DNA of 64,000 bases from Plasmodiophora brassicae (Eukaryota > Endomyxa: Phytomyxea > Phytomyxea > Plasmodiophorida): contig CP145410.1 of NCBI GenBank assembly GCA_036867785.1, forward strand, positions 1,426,001 through 1,490,000, read 5' to 3'. Made by a program: the position numbers and the translations under genes. A model generated the notes under the pieces. It saw nothing but the letters and a program-made list of their open reading frames with translations, did not search any database and was not told where the DNA came from. Of this stretch, positions 46,550-57,630 are shown in pieces. Each line of letters begins with the position of its first letter. Positions within the stretch are counted from its first letter, which is position 1.

Positions 46550-46566
46550 ATACACACACACACACG
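46550..46566 (+). repeat. AC microsatellite
   Basis: (AC)n of about 17 nt in the 198-bp gap between the convergent PPR-like and APC4 genes. Confidence 0.7.
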
Positions 46567-46739
46567 ATGCAGCGAGAAGCGGGAACGCTTAACGTGTTCG
46601 AATGGGGTCGGCAGTCGTTATAGAAACAGGGTGTGCGCACATCACAGCAGCAGGGCCACACAAACTGTGTCGGGGCACTGCTGTCGGCCTCTACGAAGGG
46701 CAACCGGCGACGACGACAACGGCTTGCCCGACGCGAATG

Positions 46740-48779
46740 CTATGCATCCTGCATGTCCTCGTCGTCATCGAATTCCTCGTCGTTTTCCGTATCAATGACG
46801 AGGACGCGCCTGGACCCGCTCAGGACAGCGACGACACCGCGCGTGCCGCAGACGGCGAAGTGGTGCCCGCTGGCATGGGGGAACGTCCTGCTCCGGACGC
46901 ATTCCAGCGGGTACCCGTGCACGTCCTTGACGACGTCGACAACGTGCCGCTTGCTGGCCGCATGGTCGTGGTGGGGATGGAAGTGGACGCTGTCGAGGGC
47001 GGCCAGAACCAGGCGGCATCCGACGCGGCCCTCGGCGTCGCACAGCAACGCCAGGCAGCCGCTGTTGTAGAACGAGACGCGAGTGGCGGCGTGCGGCACG
47101 ACGGCGTGGGCGGCGAGGCCTCGGTCGTGGTCGCCCTTGAGGACGACCACCCGGCTGTGGTGCAGGAACGCCAGCAGGTGCTGCCCAGCCGTCGAGCTGG
47201 ACATGGCGAACGACGCGAGCGGGTCGTGCTCGGTCAGGCGGAACAGGGGCGTCGCCTGCGACACGGACAGGCGCCTGGAGATGGCCGCCGCCGGCAGGCC
47301 CCGGAACGATTGCCACGTGTCCTTGACGGCGTCGACGTCGACCTTGTCGAGCGCCGCCAGGACGCGGTCCGTGTCGAGGTCGTCGCTGATGAACGCGGCG
47401 GCGCGGTGCACGTCCACGGGCGACACAATGTCCAGGTCGGTGCCCTCGTCCGAGACGCGGTTCGCCGTCGTCGTCAGCCACTGCAGGAAGTGGCGGAAGT
47501 TGTCGTAGGCGGCGCTGAGAACGTCCTGCAGGTCGCGGGCGGCGTCGATCACGCGCCCAGCCCGAGCGACCAGGTCGGCGAGCAGGTCGACGTCGAGGCC
47601 GATGTCGTCGTCGCCGTTGTCGTCAGCCAGGACCCGTGCCAGGCCCCGCAGCTCGGTCAGGCGCAGGACCAGCTCCTCGGCGCCACGAACGAGGTTGCGC
47701 CTGGCGACGTCGGCGAGCTTGGCGACGGTGGCCTGCCAGGTCTTGTGCAGGCGGGCGACGGCCGGCCCGGTGACATGCGTCAGGTACTGGAGCATGGCCG
47801 ACTGGCCCGGGTGGCCGCTGACCAGCAGGGCCAGGAGCGCGTCGCCGACCGACCCGCCCTCGTCGTGATCGCTCAGCAGGTCGGCGAGCGTGGCAACCTT
47901 CAGGTCCAGGGCGCGCCTCGCGTCCGTCCACAGGCGGCGCCAGACGCCGGTGCACTCGGCCAGGTACGCCAGCAGGAACGCGACCTGTTCGGCCTGGACG
48001 GCCAGCAGGCGGATCTGCCGATGCCGACGCCGGACGATGCCCACGTCGACGGCGACGTGCAGGGCCACGTCGGTCCTGGGCGTGCGCGCCCGCACGACGG
48101 CGCAGACGCGCCTCAGATCGGGGGACGCGTGCAGGCCGACGACGTCGAAGGCCGGGCTGGGGCATCGCGGCACGAACCACGACGTCTGCAGCGCCGCCTG
48201 CAGGTCGACGACGCCGATGCAGAACGCGCCCTGGGCGTACAGGCGGACGCGGCCGTCGGCGTGGCCGACCGCCAGGACGGACAGCGCCCTGGCGTCCGGC
48301 GAGCGCTCGGCGACGGGCGCCACGAGGAACCGGTTGGCGGACAGCTGCCTGGGGACGGACGGCAACGCCGGCAGGACCGACGGGGCACGCGATCCCTCGC
48401 TCCCGACCGCGTCGTCGTCGTCGTCGTCGCGGGCGCGCGTGGTCCAGTGCAGGGTGCGGATGCGGGCGGCGCCGAGCGCCTCGCCGGGTATGGAGTGCAG
48501 GAGGCGGGCCCGCTCCACCGACACGATGTCGATGCGGTTGTCGGCGTAGGCCAGGGCGATGGCGGCGGCGTCGGGCGCCCAGCACAGGTCGACGACGGCG
48601 CCGGGCAGGCGCATCGGGTCGAACAGGCGCTGCCAGGACAGGCGGCGCACGTCGAGCGTGCCGTCGGCGAGGACCATCGCGATCAGGTCCATGGTCGGGC
48701 ACCAGGCCATCAGGCACAGGTCGGACGGCAGCGCCTTGTCCAGCTCGCACGTGAACGACGACGACCCGGGCGGCGGCAT
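46740..48779 (-). CDS. ANAPC4: APC4, anaphase-promoting complex subunit 4
   Basis: A 679-aa single-exon protein counted from MPPPGSSSFTCELDKALPSD. The upstream frame is open but unlike the family. The N-terminal APC4 WD40 region is clear: LCLMAWCPTMDLIAMVLADG, then VDLCWAPDAAAIALAYADN and VERARLLHSIPGEA. The APC4 long-helix domain follows: FLLAYLAECTGVWRRLW, SAMLQYLTHVTGPAVARLHKTW, and RNLVRGAEELVLRL. A second beta region with SVHFHPHHDH precedes the acidic C-terminus FDDDEDMQDA. APC4 is a scaffold of the cyclosome platform that drives mitotic exit. The opposite strand is also open for 2.4 kb, an effect of GC3 bias. Confidence 0.88.
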   Translation of the reverse strand: MPPPGSSSFTCELDKALPSDLCLMAWCPTMDLIAMVLADGTLDVRRLSWQRLFDPMRLPGAVVDLCWAPDAAAIALAYADNRIDIVSVERARLLHSIPGEALGAARIRTLHWTTRARDDDDDDAVGSEGSRAPSVLPALPSVPRQLSANRFLVAPVAERSPDARALSVLAVGHADGRVRLYAQGAFCIGVVDLQAALQTSWFVPRCPSPAFDVVGLHASPDLRRVCAVVRARTPRTDVALHVAVDVGIVRRRHRQIRLLAVQAEQVAFLLAYLAECTGVWRRLWTDARRALDLKVATLADLLSDHDEGGSVGDALLALLVSGHPGQSAMLQYLTHVTGPAVARLHKTWQATVAKLADVARRNLVRGAEELVLRLTELRGLARVLADDNGDDDIGLDVDLLADLVARAGRVIDAARDLQDVLSAAYDNFRHFLQWLTTTANRVSDEGTDLDIVSPVDVHRAAAFISDDLDTDRVLAALDKVDVDAVKDTWQSFRGLPAAAISRRLSVSQATPLFRLTEHDPLASFAMSSSTAGQHLLAFLHHSRVVVLKGDHDRGLAAHAVVPHAATRVSFYNSGCLALLCDAEGRVGCRLVLAALDSVHFHPHHDHAASKRHVVDVVKDVHGYPLECVRSRTFPHASGHHFAVCGTRGVVAVLSGSRRVLVIDTENDEEFDDDEDMQDA

Positions 48780-48973
48780 CTGCGGGACGCGCGCGCGGCC
48801 GTTGTTGCCGACAATGTGTGTCCGGCGGCGGCGCGCGCACCGCACCGGCGCCAGGGCCACACACCAGACCCGCTGCCGACGACACTGTTCGTTGCTACGC
48901 AGGCGGCTGCTTCGTGGCCACATGCGACACACAGCACGGGCACGGCCATCGAGGAGGGCGAACATACGACTTG

Positions 48974-50311
48974 CTAGGTGGACGATTTACCATCGACGGG
49001 GGCGTCGGCGTCGCCGGTGGGGGGTGGGGGCGCGGGCGGGCCCCCATCGGCGGCCTGCTGCGGGGCCAGCGTCTTGAGCAGGCGGAACAGGCCGGCGGCC
49101 TCCCGGATCCGGCTGAAGTCGATGCAGAAGGCCTGCACCTCGATGAACAGGTCCTGGACGCGGATCACCTTGTTGCGGATCAGCGACGTCAGGAAGACGC
49201 AGAGCAGGCGGACGAGGCGCGTCTGCAGGTACTTGTCCTTGATCTTCTCGCAGGACGCGATGCAGTTGGAGATGTACAGGTGGACGAACTCCTGCGGCAG
49301 GTCCACGGACGTGGTCAGCTTGTTGACCACCTCCATCGAGTGCAGCGACATCTCCATGTTGACCAGGACGGAGAAGTACTCGGTGATCTGCGGCGACGAC
49401 ATCAGCTTCAGGAGGACCTCGATGGCGATCGCCGGGTTCTTGTCGACCAGGTCGGTCAGCTTCTTGGGCAGCAGGCCGCAGTGGTGGACCAGCTTCGGGT
49501 CCCCGTTCAGCATGGCGACCAGCTGGTCGGTGGCCGACGCCGGCAGCGCCTCCTTCAGCGCTCGTTGCATCAGGGCGCGCACCTCCGACCCCCTGGAGGC
49601 ATCCAGGCAGGTGGCGTAGTCCCAGAGGAGGTCGTGCGACGGGTACAGGTCGATCCACATGGCGTCGAACGCGTCGACCGTGGAGATGTGCCCGGGAGGG
49701 GGCGCTGGACGCGACAGGCGCGGCACCAGGCCGCCGGCCGTCAGGTCGTGATCGACGGACAGGTCCGACAGCGACGTCGACTTGTTGTCCTGCACGGCAC
49801 GCAGCGACGTGGAGACGGCCGCGGACGCGAACGGGGCCACACTGCCGGGATCCGACGACCTGACGCGGACCGCGTCCTGGAACGCGACCAGGTCGTCGTT
49901 GACGATCGGGCGTGACTCGCGGAACGATGACAGGAAGGTGGCGGGCGATAACGGTTGCAGTTGGGATTGCTGGCGGCGCAGGAGGAGCAGGGCGAAATGT
50001 CGCTCGGCGTTGGCGCCGACGGACGGTGACGTCGACTCGACCAGCAAGGGCAGGAATGGATCCTGGAGCATATCGCACCGCGACAGGTTGACGGATGCGA
50101 TGCAGTAGAGAGCGACCAGGCGCTGGGGAGCAGTCAGGAGGCGGTCGTCGAGGAGGACGCTGAGGGCGGCGCCCGCGCGGAACGCTAGGGCCGGCGTCGG
50201 GAAGCGCCTGTCGAACTGTGCGCATGTCGCCGATAGCGGTGCGCGGCACGCGTCCTCACCGAGCGTGGCGAGCAGCGCGTCGAGCTGGTCGTGGTTGAGC
50301 AGCGGCTCCAT
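48974..50311 (-). CDS. CNOT11: CNOT11, CCR4-NOT complex subunit
   Basis: Single-exon gene. The C-terminal half is almost a signature for CNOT11 (C2orf29): [75 protein letters not shown], and [14 protein letters not shown] Pro/Ala-rich tail follows. The N-terminal half is divergent, with [18 protein letters not shown]. The start [11 protein letters not shown] is preferred over one nine codons earlier because only the former resembles family N-termini; either is possible. CNOT11 with CNOT10 docks on CNOT1 in mRNA deadenylation. Confidence 0.92.
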   Translation of the reverse strand: MEPLLNHDQLDALLATLGEDACRAPLSATCAQFDRRFPTPALAFRAGAALSVLLDDRLLTAPQRLVALYCIASVNLSRCDMLQDPFLPLLVESTSPSVGANAERHFALLLLRRQQSQLQPLSPATFLSSFRESRPIVNDDLVAFQDAVRVRSSDPGSVAPFASAAVSTSLRAVQDNKSTSLSDLSVDHDLTAGGLVPRLSRPAPPPGHISTVDAFDAMWIDLYPSHDLLWDYATCLDASRGSEVRALMQRALKEALPASATDQLVAMLNGDPKLVHHCGLLPKKLTDLVDKNPAIAIEVLLKLMSSPQITEYFSVLVNMEMSLHSMEVVNKLTTSVDLPQEFVHLYISNCIASCEKIKDKYLQTRLVRLLCVFLTSLIRNKVIRVQDLFIEVQAFCIDFSRIREAAGLFRLLKTLAPQQAADGGPPAPPPPTGDADAPVDGKSST

Positions 50312-50343
50312 GCGATGGGCAGCGATCAGCACATACACTCAGG

Positions 50344-50865
50344 ATGTGCGGCGGACTGCGTAGCGAGCGACAGCGCTGCATGCACCAGCTGGTGGTATTG
50401 TTGCCTACCTACTGTATAATACATAGATCGGCCATGTCAGTCGTGCAGGCGACGCCGGCTCGATGTGCGCAAGCAGCAACGCAGCTGCCTGTTACGGTGC
50501 ACACAGTTCGATCAAAACTGCCTTCCTACCGACGGCCTGCAGCGGCATCACAGTGGGGGATCTCGTTCAGTACGCGTGGCATTGCACTCCTGGTGGTACA
50601 TGATCATCTAGGCGCCGTTGCCACCAACTCTACTGCCTGTGCTGTCTGCTGCCATCTGAGGTTCGGTCCTCTCCCAGGTGCGTGTCTGCCAGCTCAGGTC
50701 TCATTTTTTTCCCAACGTGGCCGACGTGTATTTTTAGGATGGTGCGACCTTTGGAATCTATTTCCACGCCGCGGCACACGGCCGACCCAACCAGTTGCCG
50801 TCGACGACCGTCACCCCTGATCCTGCCTGTTGCCGACTGGTCGGGCCCGCGACCCGCCGTCCGCC
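50344..50865. other. Divergent promoter region, CNOT11/ARPC4
   Basis: 522 bp between divergent start codons. No conserved frame or RNA gene was seen; it must contain both promoters and the ARPC4 5' leader. Confidence 0.4.
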
Positions 50866-51546
50866 ATGGTACGTGTGCCGCAGGGTGCCGTTTACCGGGC
50901 CGCGAGCATGATACGGATACTGTGACCCGTGTAGTCGAAGACGCTAGCGCCGTACCTGGCCGCCGTCCGCCAGTCGTTGACGGCCGCCCTCTGCATCCGA
51001 AATTTCCCATCGCAGAAGATCGAACGGCACAACAAACCGGAAGTCGAAGCACGGTACCAGCCATATGTTGGACGCGGGGGCATCCGTCATAATTCAAACC
51101 CGTGTGTCAGGATGAACCCGGAGCTCCTGTTGACACCGGTCGTTGTGTCGCGCAACGAACGCGAACGGACGCTCATTGAGGGATCCATCAACTCCGTTCG
51201 CGTTTCCATTGCCATCAAGCAGGCCGACGACCTGGAGATTGTCCTTGCCGATCGGTTCTCGCGATTCCTCATGCAGCGGGCTGAGGATTTCCATATTCTG
51301 CGGCGGAAACCGGTCGATGAGACGTTCACGGTGCCCACCAAATCAGGCGGTACAGAGCAGAAAAAGTACGATATCAGCTTCCTGATCACGAACGTCCACA
51401 CTGAGGACATGTACAAGGCCAAGCTGATCGACTTTATCATCGAGTTCATGAACGAGATCGACAAGGAGATCAGTGAGATGAAGCTGAACGTCAATAGCCG
51501 AGCACGTGTGGTCGGTGAACTGTTCCTGCAGCAGTTCGTAGCCTAG
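50866..51546 (+). CDS. ARPC4: ARPC4, Arp2/3 complex 20-kDa subunit
   Basis: Three coding exons. ATG in CCGCCATGG is followed at once by a GTACGT donor (intron 50869-50934). Exon 2 (50935-51053) encodes [19 protein letters not shown], which aligns with TATLRPYLSAVRATLQAAL after the human initiator Met. A 57-bp intron (51054-51110) leads to [64 protein letters not shown] and [18 protein letters not shown]. The product is 185 aa, versus 168 in man; the surplus is mainly an insertion [16 protein letters not shown] in the loop before YDISFLI. The subunit forms the core of the branched-actin nucleator. The second intron is a multiple of three without stops, so retention would add 19 residues. Confidence 0.94.
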
Positions 51547-51675
51547 ACCGTCCTCCGTCCGTCCCCGCCTCACACGTGCCCGCATGCATTCAGTCACCTA
51601 TCTGTCCCATAAAGGAAAGTCCACATACTCTCGTACGTACTTGTATTGCGCTTTCTAGGGTTCGTATCGGCCGGT

Positions 51676-52041
51676 TCAGTACAGGTTGGCGCTGATTGCC
51701 GTCAGGTACCGTCTCCATGTCGATGGAAACCTGTTGAACGACGATGCGCGCTGGAGCGAGCCTGTGCGCCCGATAACGACCACCCTGTCATTGAACTGGA
51801 CGTGCTTGGCTGGACGACCTTCGTTACCGGTTTCCTGCTGGCCACCATCGCCTGTGCGTAAGCATCCCCGCCGTGCGATTCCGCCGTCTGCCTTTACTGG
51901 GCTTTGACAGCGAGGCGGGGAGGCGGTCATGTCGTCATTGTAGGTGCTGCCTTCCGATCTGGAATCCGGCCACACCCCTTCATCATCTGCGTCGCCGCTA
52001 TGCAGGTCGGCAGACCATTCCTCATCATCCGAATCGGGCAT
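51676..52041 (-). CDS. Small acidic protein with possible PP1-docking motif
   Basis: A 121-aa frame, MPDSDDEEWSADLHSGD. It is acidic for 40 residues, then RRGCLRTGDG and KHVQFNDRVVVIG. KHVQF fits the RVxF protein phosphatase 1 docking consensus, and GCLR...HVQF.DRV is the arrangement of some small phosphatase regulators. The tail WRRYLTAISANLY is hydrophobic/basic. No family is assigned. It converges on ARPC4 with about 130 bp between stops. Confidence 0.45.
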   Translation of the reverse strand: MPDSDDEEWSADLHSGDADDEGVWPDSRSEGSTYNDDMTASPPRCQSPVKADGGIARRGCLRTGDGGQQETGNEGRPAKHVQFNDRVVVIGRTGSLQRASSFNRFPSTWRRYLTAISANLY

Positions 52042-52266
52042 GAGGGCATGGTGGTCTGACTGCAGGCATGATGGCAGCAGCCATCGTAGCTGCATGACCA
52101 CGATCCGGAACGGGCAGATCAGGGAACTGGCGCCCTACGACATGGGGACGGCCGTCTACTGCCCTGCGACCGTGTGATTCTCGAACGTTCCGGAACGCGT
52201 CATGACGTACGGGTTCGCGGGGAGTTGGGTAGGCGGATTCCATGACCTGAAACTCGGATCACGGTA

Positions 52267-52282
52267 CCGATATATATACTCG
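52267..52282 (+). promoter_or_regulatory. TATA-like element
   Basis: GATATATATACTCG about 70-80 bp upstream of the ATG at 52348, in the 306-bp divergent gap. A second AT-rich CCATATATATG overlaps the start codon. The assignment is by composition only. Confidence 0.35.
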
Positions 52283-52347
52283 ATCGGCAATGAATCTGCC
52301 TACCCGGTCAAGCCCGTATCGGTCACACAGCATTTGGGACCATATAT

Positions 52348-53835
52348 ATGACTCGACATGAGTGGTTGGCGTGGATGCTCCTAGGCCTGTTGCCTCGTTG
52401 CCGAGCAATGCTGAGGTTTGCTGAAGGCCCGGCGCAACTGACCGCGCTACCTCCCATCTATTGCCCTACCTGGGACCTGTACATTGGCCCACAGTATGGC
52501 GATGCTGACTTGATGTCCGCGCGGTCACGTCTAGTCTGGTTCGACCACGATCCCTGCGACGCAGGCGCCGTCGCTCAACTCGCAGCACGGATCAACGGCC
52601 GTGCTGTGCTTCTGAGCAACCCGAATGGCATGTGCGCTCCCAGCCACATCTACGACCTATTCCAGGGCGCCAACGCTTCCGCCCTAGCAACGATCGACGA
52701 CTCCCCCGTGCCAACGTATGGCGGTCTTCTGCCGGACGACATCCATGGGAAAATACGGTACCCAGGTACGATGCTGTTCGTGCGGTTTCATTTGGATAGT
52801 GATACAGCCGCCCTCCTGATTCGCACTGTATCGGACGAATCCGCTCCCGGGGTTGTCGTCGATCTGCGCCCCGATTACAATGTCTGGTTGGACATGGTTG
52901 GCGCATGGTGGTATATCGTGCCCGTTTGCGTGCTGCCCGCTCTGTATTACGGCGCCTGCGCCATCCTGGCTTCCATGTACCTGCACATTCACCTGGTCCA
53001 CATCATCAGCAGCGTATCGGAAGGGGCACCGCGGTCACGGGGACGCTCATCCTCCAGCAGGTCTGTGCGTGAAACGGTGCGCCACGTCTGGTCGCAATGC
53101 GGCATCCCGCAGACGGCGCTTCTGATTGAATCGACGACGACCCTGCTTCTATGTGCCAATTCCGCATCCGGTTTCGGTGGTATTGCCAACAGCACCTATC
53201 TGGGGATTAGCCTGATGCAGTCGCAGCTGTCCGGTCTCAGCTGCTCCAGCACGCTGCTGTCAGCCATCTTCTGGCGCCGCTGTCGGAACACGCTGCTGAC
53301 ATTGGGCAAACGTGCAGCGACGCCGTTTGACGGGTTTGCAGAGCAGCACAAAACGCTGGCGACAGCGCTTCTATGGACGCTTGTCGCCTTGCCGACCGTC
53401 GCAGATGTCATTCTAGGGGCTCTGGTCGGTTATCGTATCGCGCAACAGTTCTTTCTCTCGGCCTATACGCTTCTGCTGATGATTATATACGCCGTGATTG
53501 CAATCTACTTTTTCCAGCAGGCCAGGTCTTTCCGCGGGGAAGTCTGCGACGTTGTCAAAGGTATCGACGCCGATATGCTCGCCTTTGTCGTTCGCATCTC
53601 GCGATGGACGACACGCGCCGGGCTGTTTATGGTCTTCACAGTCTGCGTTTTATCCGTCGGTGCTACGATATGGATTTGGACGCCGGTCGGATGGTCGGCC
53701 TTCTGGGCGCTCTGTGGCATTGGTCGAGCCGGGATCTCGTTCTGCCATATCCAGGAGTTCCGGCCACGCAGCCGGACCAAACCCGTGACGACATGTGGCC
53801 ATCCACCAGCGTCGATACCGCTGGGGACCAGATAA
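52348..53835 (+). CDS. Seven-transmembrane receptor-like protein
   Basis: Single-exon 495-aa protein. A signal peptide is probable (HEWLAWMLLGLLPRCRA). Residues 21-180 form an extracellular domain with cysteines at CPTW, PCDAG and MCAPSH. Seven hydrophobic segments follow: about 186-212 (WWYIVPVCVLPALYYGACAI), 255-275, 283-308, 336-360 (LLWTLVALPTVADVILGALV), 368-390 (YTLLLMIIYAVIAIYFF), 423-443 and 446-465. The tail is basic and short. Topology with the N-terminus outside and 7 TM suggests a GPCR or related sensor. No class-defining motif (DRY, NPxxY, GAIN) is seen, so no ligand or family is proposed. Confidence 0.65.
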   Translation: MTRHEWLAWMLLGLLPRCRAMLRFAEGPAQLTALPPIYCPTWDLYIGPQYGDADLMSARSRLVWFDHDPCDAGAVAQLAARINGRAVLLSNPNGMCAPSHIYDLFQGANASALATIDDSPVPTYGGLLPDDIHGKIRYPGTMLFVRFHLDSDTAALLIRTVSDESAPGVVVDLRPDYNVWLDMVGAWWYIVPVCVLPALYYGACAILASMYLHIHLVHIISSVSEGAPRSRGRSSSSRSVRETVRHVWSQCGIPQTALLIESTTTLLLCANSASGFGGIANSTYLGISLMQSQLSGLSCSSTLLSAIFWRRCRNTLLTLGKRAATPFDGFAEQHKTLATALLWTLVALPTVADVILGALVGYRIAQQFFLSAYTLLLMIIYAVIAIYFFQQARSFRGEVCDVVKGIDADMLAFVVRISRWTTRAGLFMVFTVCVLSVGATIWIWTPVGWSAFWALCGIGRAGISFCHIQEFRPRSRTKPVTTCGHPPASIPLGTR

Positions 53836-54089
53836 ACCGGTAAAGCACGTTGCGATGAGCAACCGGACAGAGTGGGCGGCCTTGAAATAAATATTTGCGC
53901 ACCGGTACTGGTAGCTGGCGAGTATTCCCGTACGACGTAGTTGCCGCACCGTTCATCGCATGGGCATTTTGCAGGACGCCGTAGCAAGTCCGTGGCGGAT
54001 TGCGTCGAGTCCGACGATTGGCATTGGAACGCGCGCGCCGTCCGCTTTGCAACGCTGCACGTCGCCGACCGGCACGGCCGACATCCAAC
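53836..54089. other. Short intergenic region before eIF3a
   Basis: AATAAATAT at about 53887 is a plausible polyadenylation signal for the 7-TM gene. Nothing else seen. Confidence 0.4.
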
Positions 54090-57000
54090 ATGTCGCACCA
54101 CTTCGCCAAGCCGGAGAACGCTCTGCGCAAGGCTCTAGGTAGGAATGGCAGGCGTCCATGTCAGCACGCCGCTAATGACACTGCTCTAGATCTTGTCAAA
54201 GTCAAGAAGGATGATGCCGCGCTGCGTATTCTTCACGGCATGCTGCTGTCCCGTCGCTACCGTATCTGGCAGCAGACGCACGAGCAGATCATGTTGCTGT
54301 ATGTGCAGTTGGCTGTCGACAACCGCAAGAACGCAAAGGACGGCCTGTTGCAGTATCGCAATATATGCCAGGCAGCGAATGTCGAATCGCTGGAGAAGGT
54401 CATCAAGGAATTCATGCGTCTGGCTGAAGCCAAGGCTACGGATGCGCAGGCAGCGTCGTCAGAGGCAGACGCATTAGCCGAAGGCAATGTCCCTGTCAAC
54501 ATCATCCCGGAGCCTTTGGACGAGTCAATCGGGTATCGTCCCGAGGTCGTGCATTACTTCGTTCCCGGCGTGGGTGGTGAAGATGAGATGGACAGAAACA
54601 AGCGACAGATTGTCACCCCATGGTACTGTAAATGCTGGCGGTATATAGTGCTGGAAACGTATCTAACGAATGTACATATTATTCCAGGTTGAAGTATCTA
54701 TGGGACACGTACAGGACCGTACTGGATGTCATGCGTAACAACGCTCATCTGGACAAGCTGTACCACAAGACGGTTCGCAAGGCGCTCGCCTACTGTACAA
54801 CGCATGTGCGCACATCCGAGTTTAGGCGCCTCTGCGAGATCATGCGTATACACCTCAATGCCATTGTCACCTATCAGGGGCAGCCCAATTCCGTACGACA
54901 ATGCCATACCGTAACGCATGCGGCCGTACTGACGTTGCCGCTATCCTAGGTCGATATTTCGAATCCCGAGACACTGCAGGCCTACCTGCGCACACGATTC
55001 GCCCAGCTCGAGTGTGCGTCTACGCTCGATTTGTGGCAGGAAGCGTATCGGATCATCGAGGACATCCACGAGTTGTTGCTGCGCTCCAAGATCAATGTCG
55101 GCCTGGACCAGTCACTCCTGTCGACGTACTACCAGAAGCTGGAGCTGATATTCTGGAAGTCGTCCAACCCGTTGTTCCACACGTACTGTGTGGACAAACG
55201 CTACCAGTTCGCTTTGTCTCAAAAGGCGGATCCGAAGGAGATTAGCGAGCTCGCTGACCGTTTGATTGTCGCGACCCTGTCGATCCGCCGATCAGCGCGC
55301 AGTGACTCGGCGCGTACCGCGTTTCTGGACGGTCAAGATCAGAAGAACCTTCGTCTGTCGTCGATGCTCGGGTTCCTTGGCCCACCCAGCCGAACGCGTA
55401 TGATGGCCAGGATCGAGAAGGAAGGAATTCTGGCACATGCGTCTCCGATTACCAAGTCTGCTTTCGCCTTAATGAGTGACGGCCGGCCCCGATCGCCGTA
55501 CGTCCTGTCGAAAGAGGCGCGTCCGCTGCTGGAGACGGTTGCTGCCCAGCCGCATCTTGCTCAATACGCACCCAACCTGACCAAAGCGATTCTGCTCATT
55601 GTTCTGCAACAATGCGCTCGTGTCTACAAGGTCCTGCGTCTGGAGTCGTTCATGAAACTGCTCCCCGCTGACATTGCACCTGACGACGTTGAACGCCTCG
55701 TTATCCTATGGGTCAAGGTACGCTCCTAGCTGGCCGTTTCGCATTGTGCTGTGGCGCTGAAGTCGTTGCCTAGGAGCAACTCATTCGAGTTCGCGTCGAT
55801 CACATCCAACGCCGGCTGGCGTTCGATACGGATCCGATGGCAGAGGCCCCGTTTATGGAGCAACTGCCCAAGCTGTCGTCATCTCTGCAGACGTGCGTCG
55901 ATCTCATCCATCCGACCGATCCGGCCGAAAAGGAGCTGCAACGCATGCAGATCTTCCAGCTCGTCAAGCAGGGCATGGACCACGAACACCGCGACGTCTT
56001 CATTCGCACGCAGGTCATTGAGAAGCGCAAACAGGAGAACGAGCTGGCTGCTCAGCGTCGTGAAGTAAGCCGCGTACACATTGCTGGTCCGCATCCGCAT
56101 GTGCTGACTGTGACGTTGCAGTATGATGAGCGTGTTCGCGAGCAGCAACGAAAGCAAAAGAAGATGGAAGAGGAGCAGGCTCGTCTGCAGGAGGAGAAGC
56201 TTCGCCGCGAACGCGAGCGCGAGGAGCGTATCGAGAAAGAGCGTATCAGAGCGGCGAATTTGGCGGCGATTGAGAAGTTGAAGGCAGCCGCTGCGGCTGC
56301 CGGTGGCGGGCAGACGACTGTGGGATCTCGGAAGATCATCGAGACACTCGAAGAGGACTACGAGAACGTCGACCGTGAAAAGCTTCTCGAAGCGCAAAGC
56401 GAGGTCGCCACGCAAGAACAACGTGCCAAGGAGCGCAAGCTCAAGGACGACTTCAAGCGCCTCGACTACACTGCTCGTGCTCTGCGACTCGAGGAACGCC
56501 CATTGCTGATCGAGCAATACGACAAGCAGCGCATCGCCGACCAGGCCTACTACGACGAACAATGGCAGAAGCACGTTGCTGCACATCGTGCCCGCCATGA
56601 GGAGAATGTCGCCGATCGGGAGCGCCTGGCGCGTATGGCAACGTTCCGGGACAGGTTCTACGCGAACATCATGGAGAGGCGCACACGAATCCATCAGGAA
56701 GCTGTTGATGCATACGAGGCCGCCGTTCATGAGAAGGAGCAGGAACGCGCTGCTGAGCTGAAGCGGCTGGCAGCCGAGGAGGCTGAACGCGAACGTCTCG
56801 CCGAGGAGGAGAACCGCCGGCGACTGGCTGAGGAGGAAGCCGAGCGGGAGCGCCAGGCCAAGATCGAGGCGATGAAGGCTGATAAGGAACGCGCCGAGCG
56901 TGAACGCCGGGAAGCATTGGACCGTCAAGCTGAACTGCAACGCAAACGTGAGGCAGAGGTTGAATCCAGGAAGCGTGCTGCCGCGTCTGCTGCTGCTGGG

Positions 57001-57342
57001 GCGCCTTCGGCACCAGCCGATGCTGCCCCGGCAGGCGCTTGGCGTCGGGCCGAGCCAGTTCGCCCAGCTGAAGCCACGCGTCGACCCGAGCCCGAGCAGC
57101 GAGCCTGGCGCCGCAATGACGATGGTCCTCGGCGTCCACCGGCGGCTGCCGGTGGTGCTGGCGCTCGCGACTTTGGCAACCTGAGGTCGACAGATGCGAA
57201 CGCGTCGTCGGCGGATGCGGGTGGGTCGCAGGCCCCGCGCCTCAAGCTGGCCGGGAAGGGCACGTCGGGAACGAGCTGGCGTGACAGAGAGGCGGCGAAG
57301 AAGAACGCTCAGCCCGAGGACGCCAACGATCGGGCCCGATAG
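54090..57342 (+). CDS. EIF3A: eIF3a, translation initiation factor 3 subunit A
   Basis: Starts MSHHFAKPENALRKAL, then a 51-bp intron (54139-54189) to DLVKVKKDDAALRILHGML, matching human PAYFQRPENALKRA...VGKKQPALDVL. HEQIMLLYVQLAVDNRKNAKDGLLQYRNICQ, WQEAYRIIEDIHELL, YYQKLELIFWKSSNPLFH, LLATLSI-like and LGFLGPPSRT follow. These are the PCI-domain landmarks in the family's order. The C-terminal third is a Glu/Arg-rich spectrin-like helix (RLDYTARALRLEERPLLIEQYD) and a short Pro/Arg tail, WRRNDDGPRRPP, much shorter than the animal DDDRGPRRG repeats. Introns near 54628-54688, 54880-54950, 55720-55775 and 56067-56126 are inferred from frame changes or GT/AG; the last is in frame. It is the scaffold of eIF3 on the 40S subunit. 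Confidence 0.93.
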
Positions 57343-57630
57343 GTCGCTGCACATTCTGCGTTCGGACGCTGTTCGGGACCCCTGCTTCTGAAGTCGCAGT
57401 GTCGACACAACCGCTGATCTCTCTCTCTCTCTCCCCAAACAACAATACATCACACGGCTGCATGGTATCATGGGCAACGAACGCCGCCTGCTCACGACTG
57501 TCCTTCCTGTTTACGTTTGGATATGGTTAAGTGGACATGCTGCGATTGGGCCTGTGACGATGAAGTCGCGATGGCATCGACGAGCCTCGCCGTTGGACCT
57601 GTCAGACACCGGCGGGTGATGGCGCACAAG
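57343..57630. repeat. Convergent 3' region with CT microsatellite
   Basis: (CT)n of about 16 nt near 57418-57434 between eIF3a and the hypothetical gene on the opposite strand. The last short exon of that gene may extend into this interval. Confidence 0.5.

Noticed and set aside
46602-48977. 791-codon + strand open frame
   Set aside because: Antisense to APC4; Gln/Arg/Val-rich shadow of a GC3-biased gene.
55879-57495. 538-codon - strand frame
   Set aside because: Antisense to the Glu/Arg-rich coil of eIF3a, which reads as Leu/Phe-rich on the other strand.
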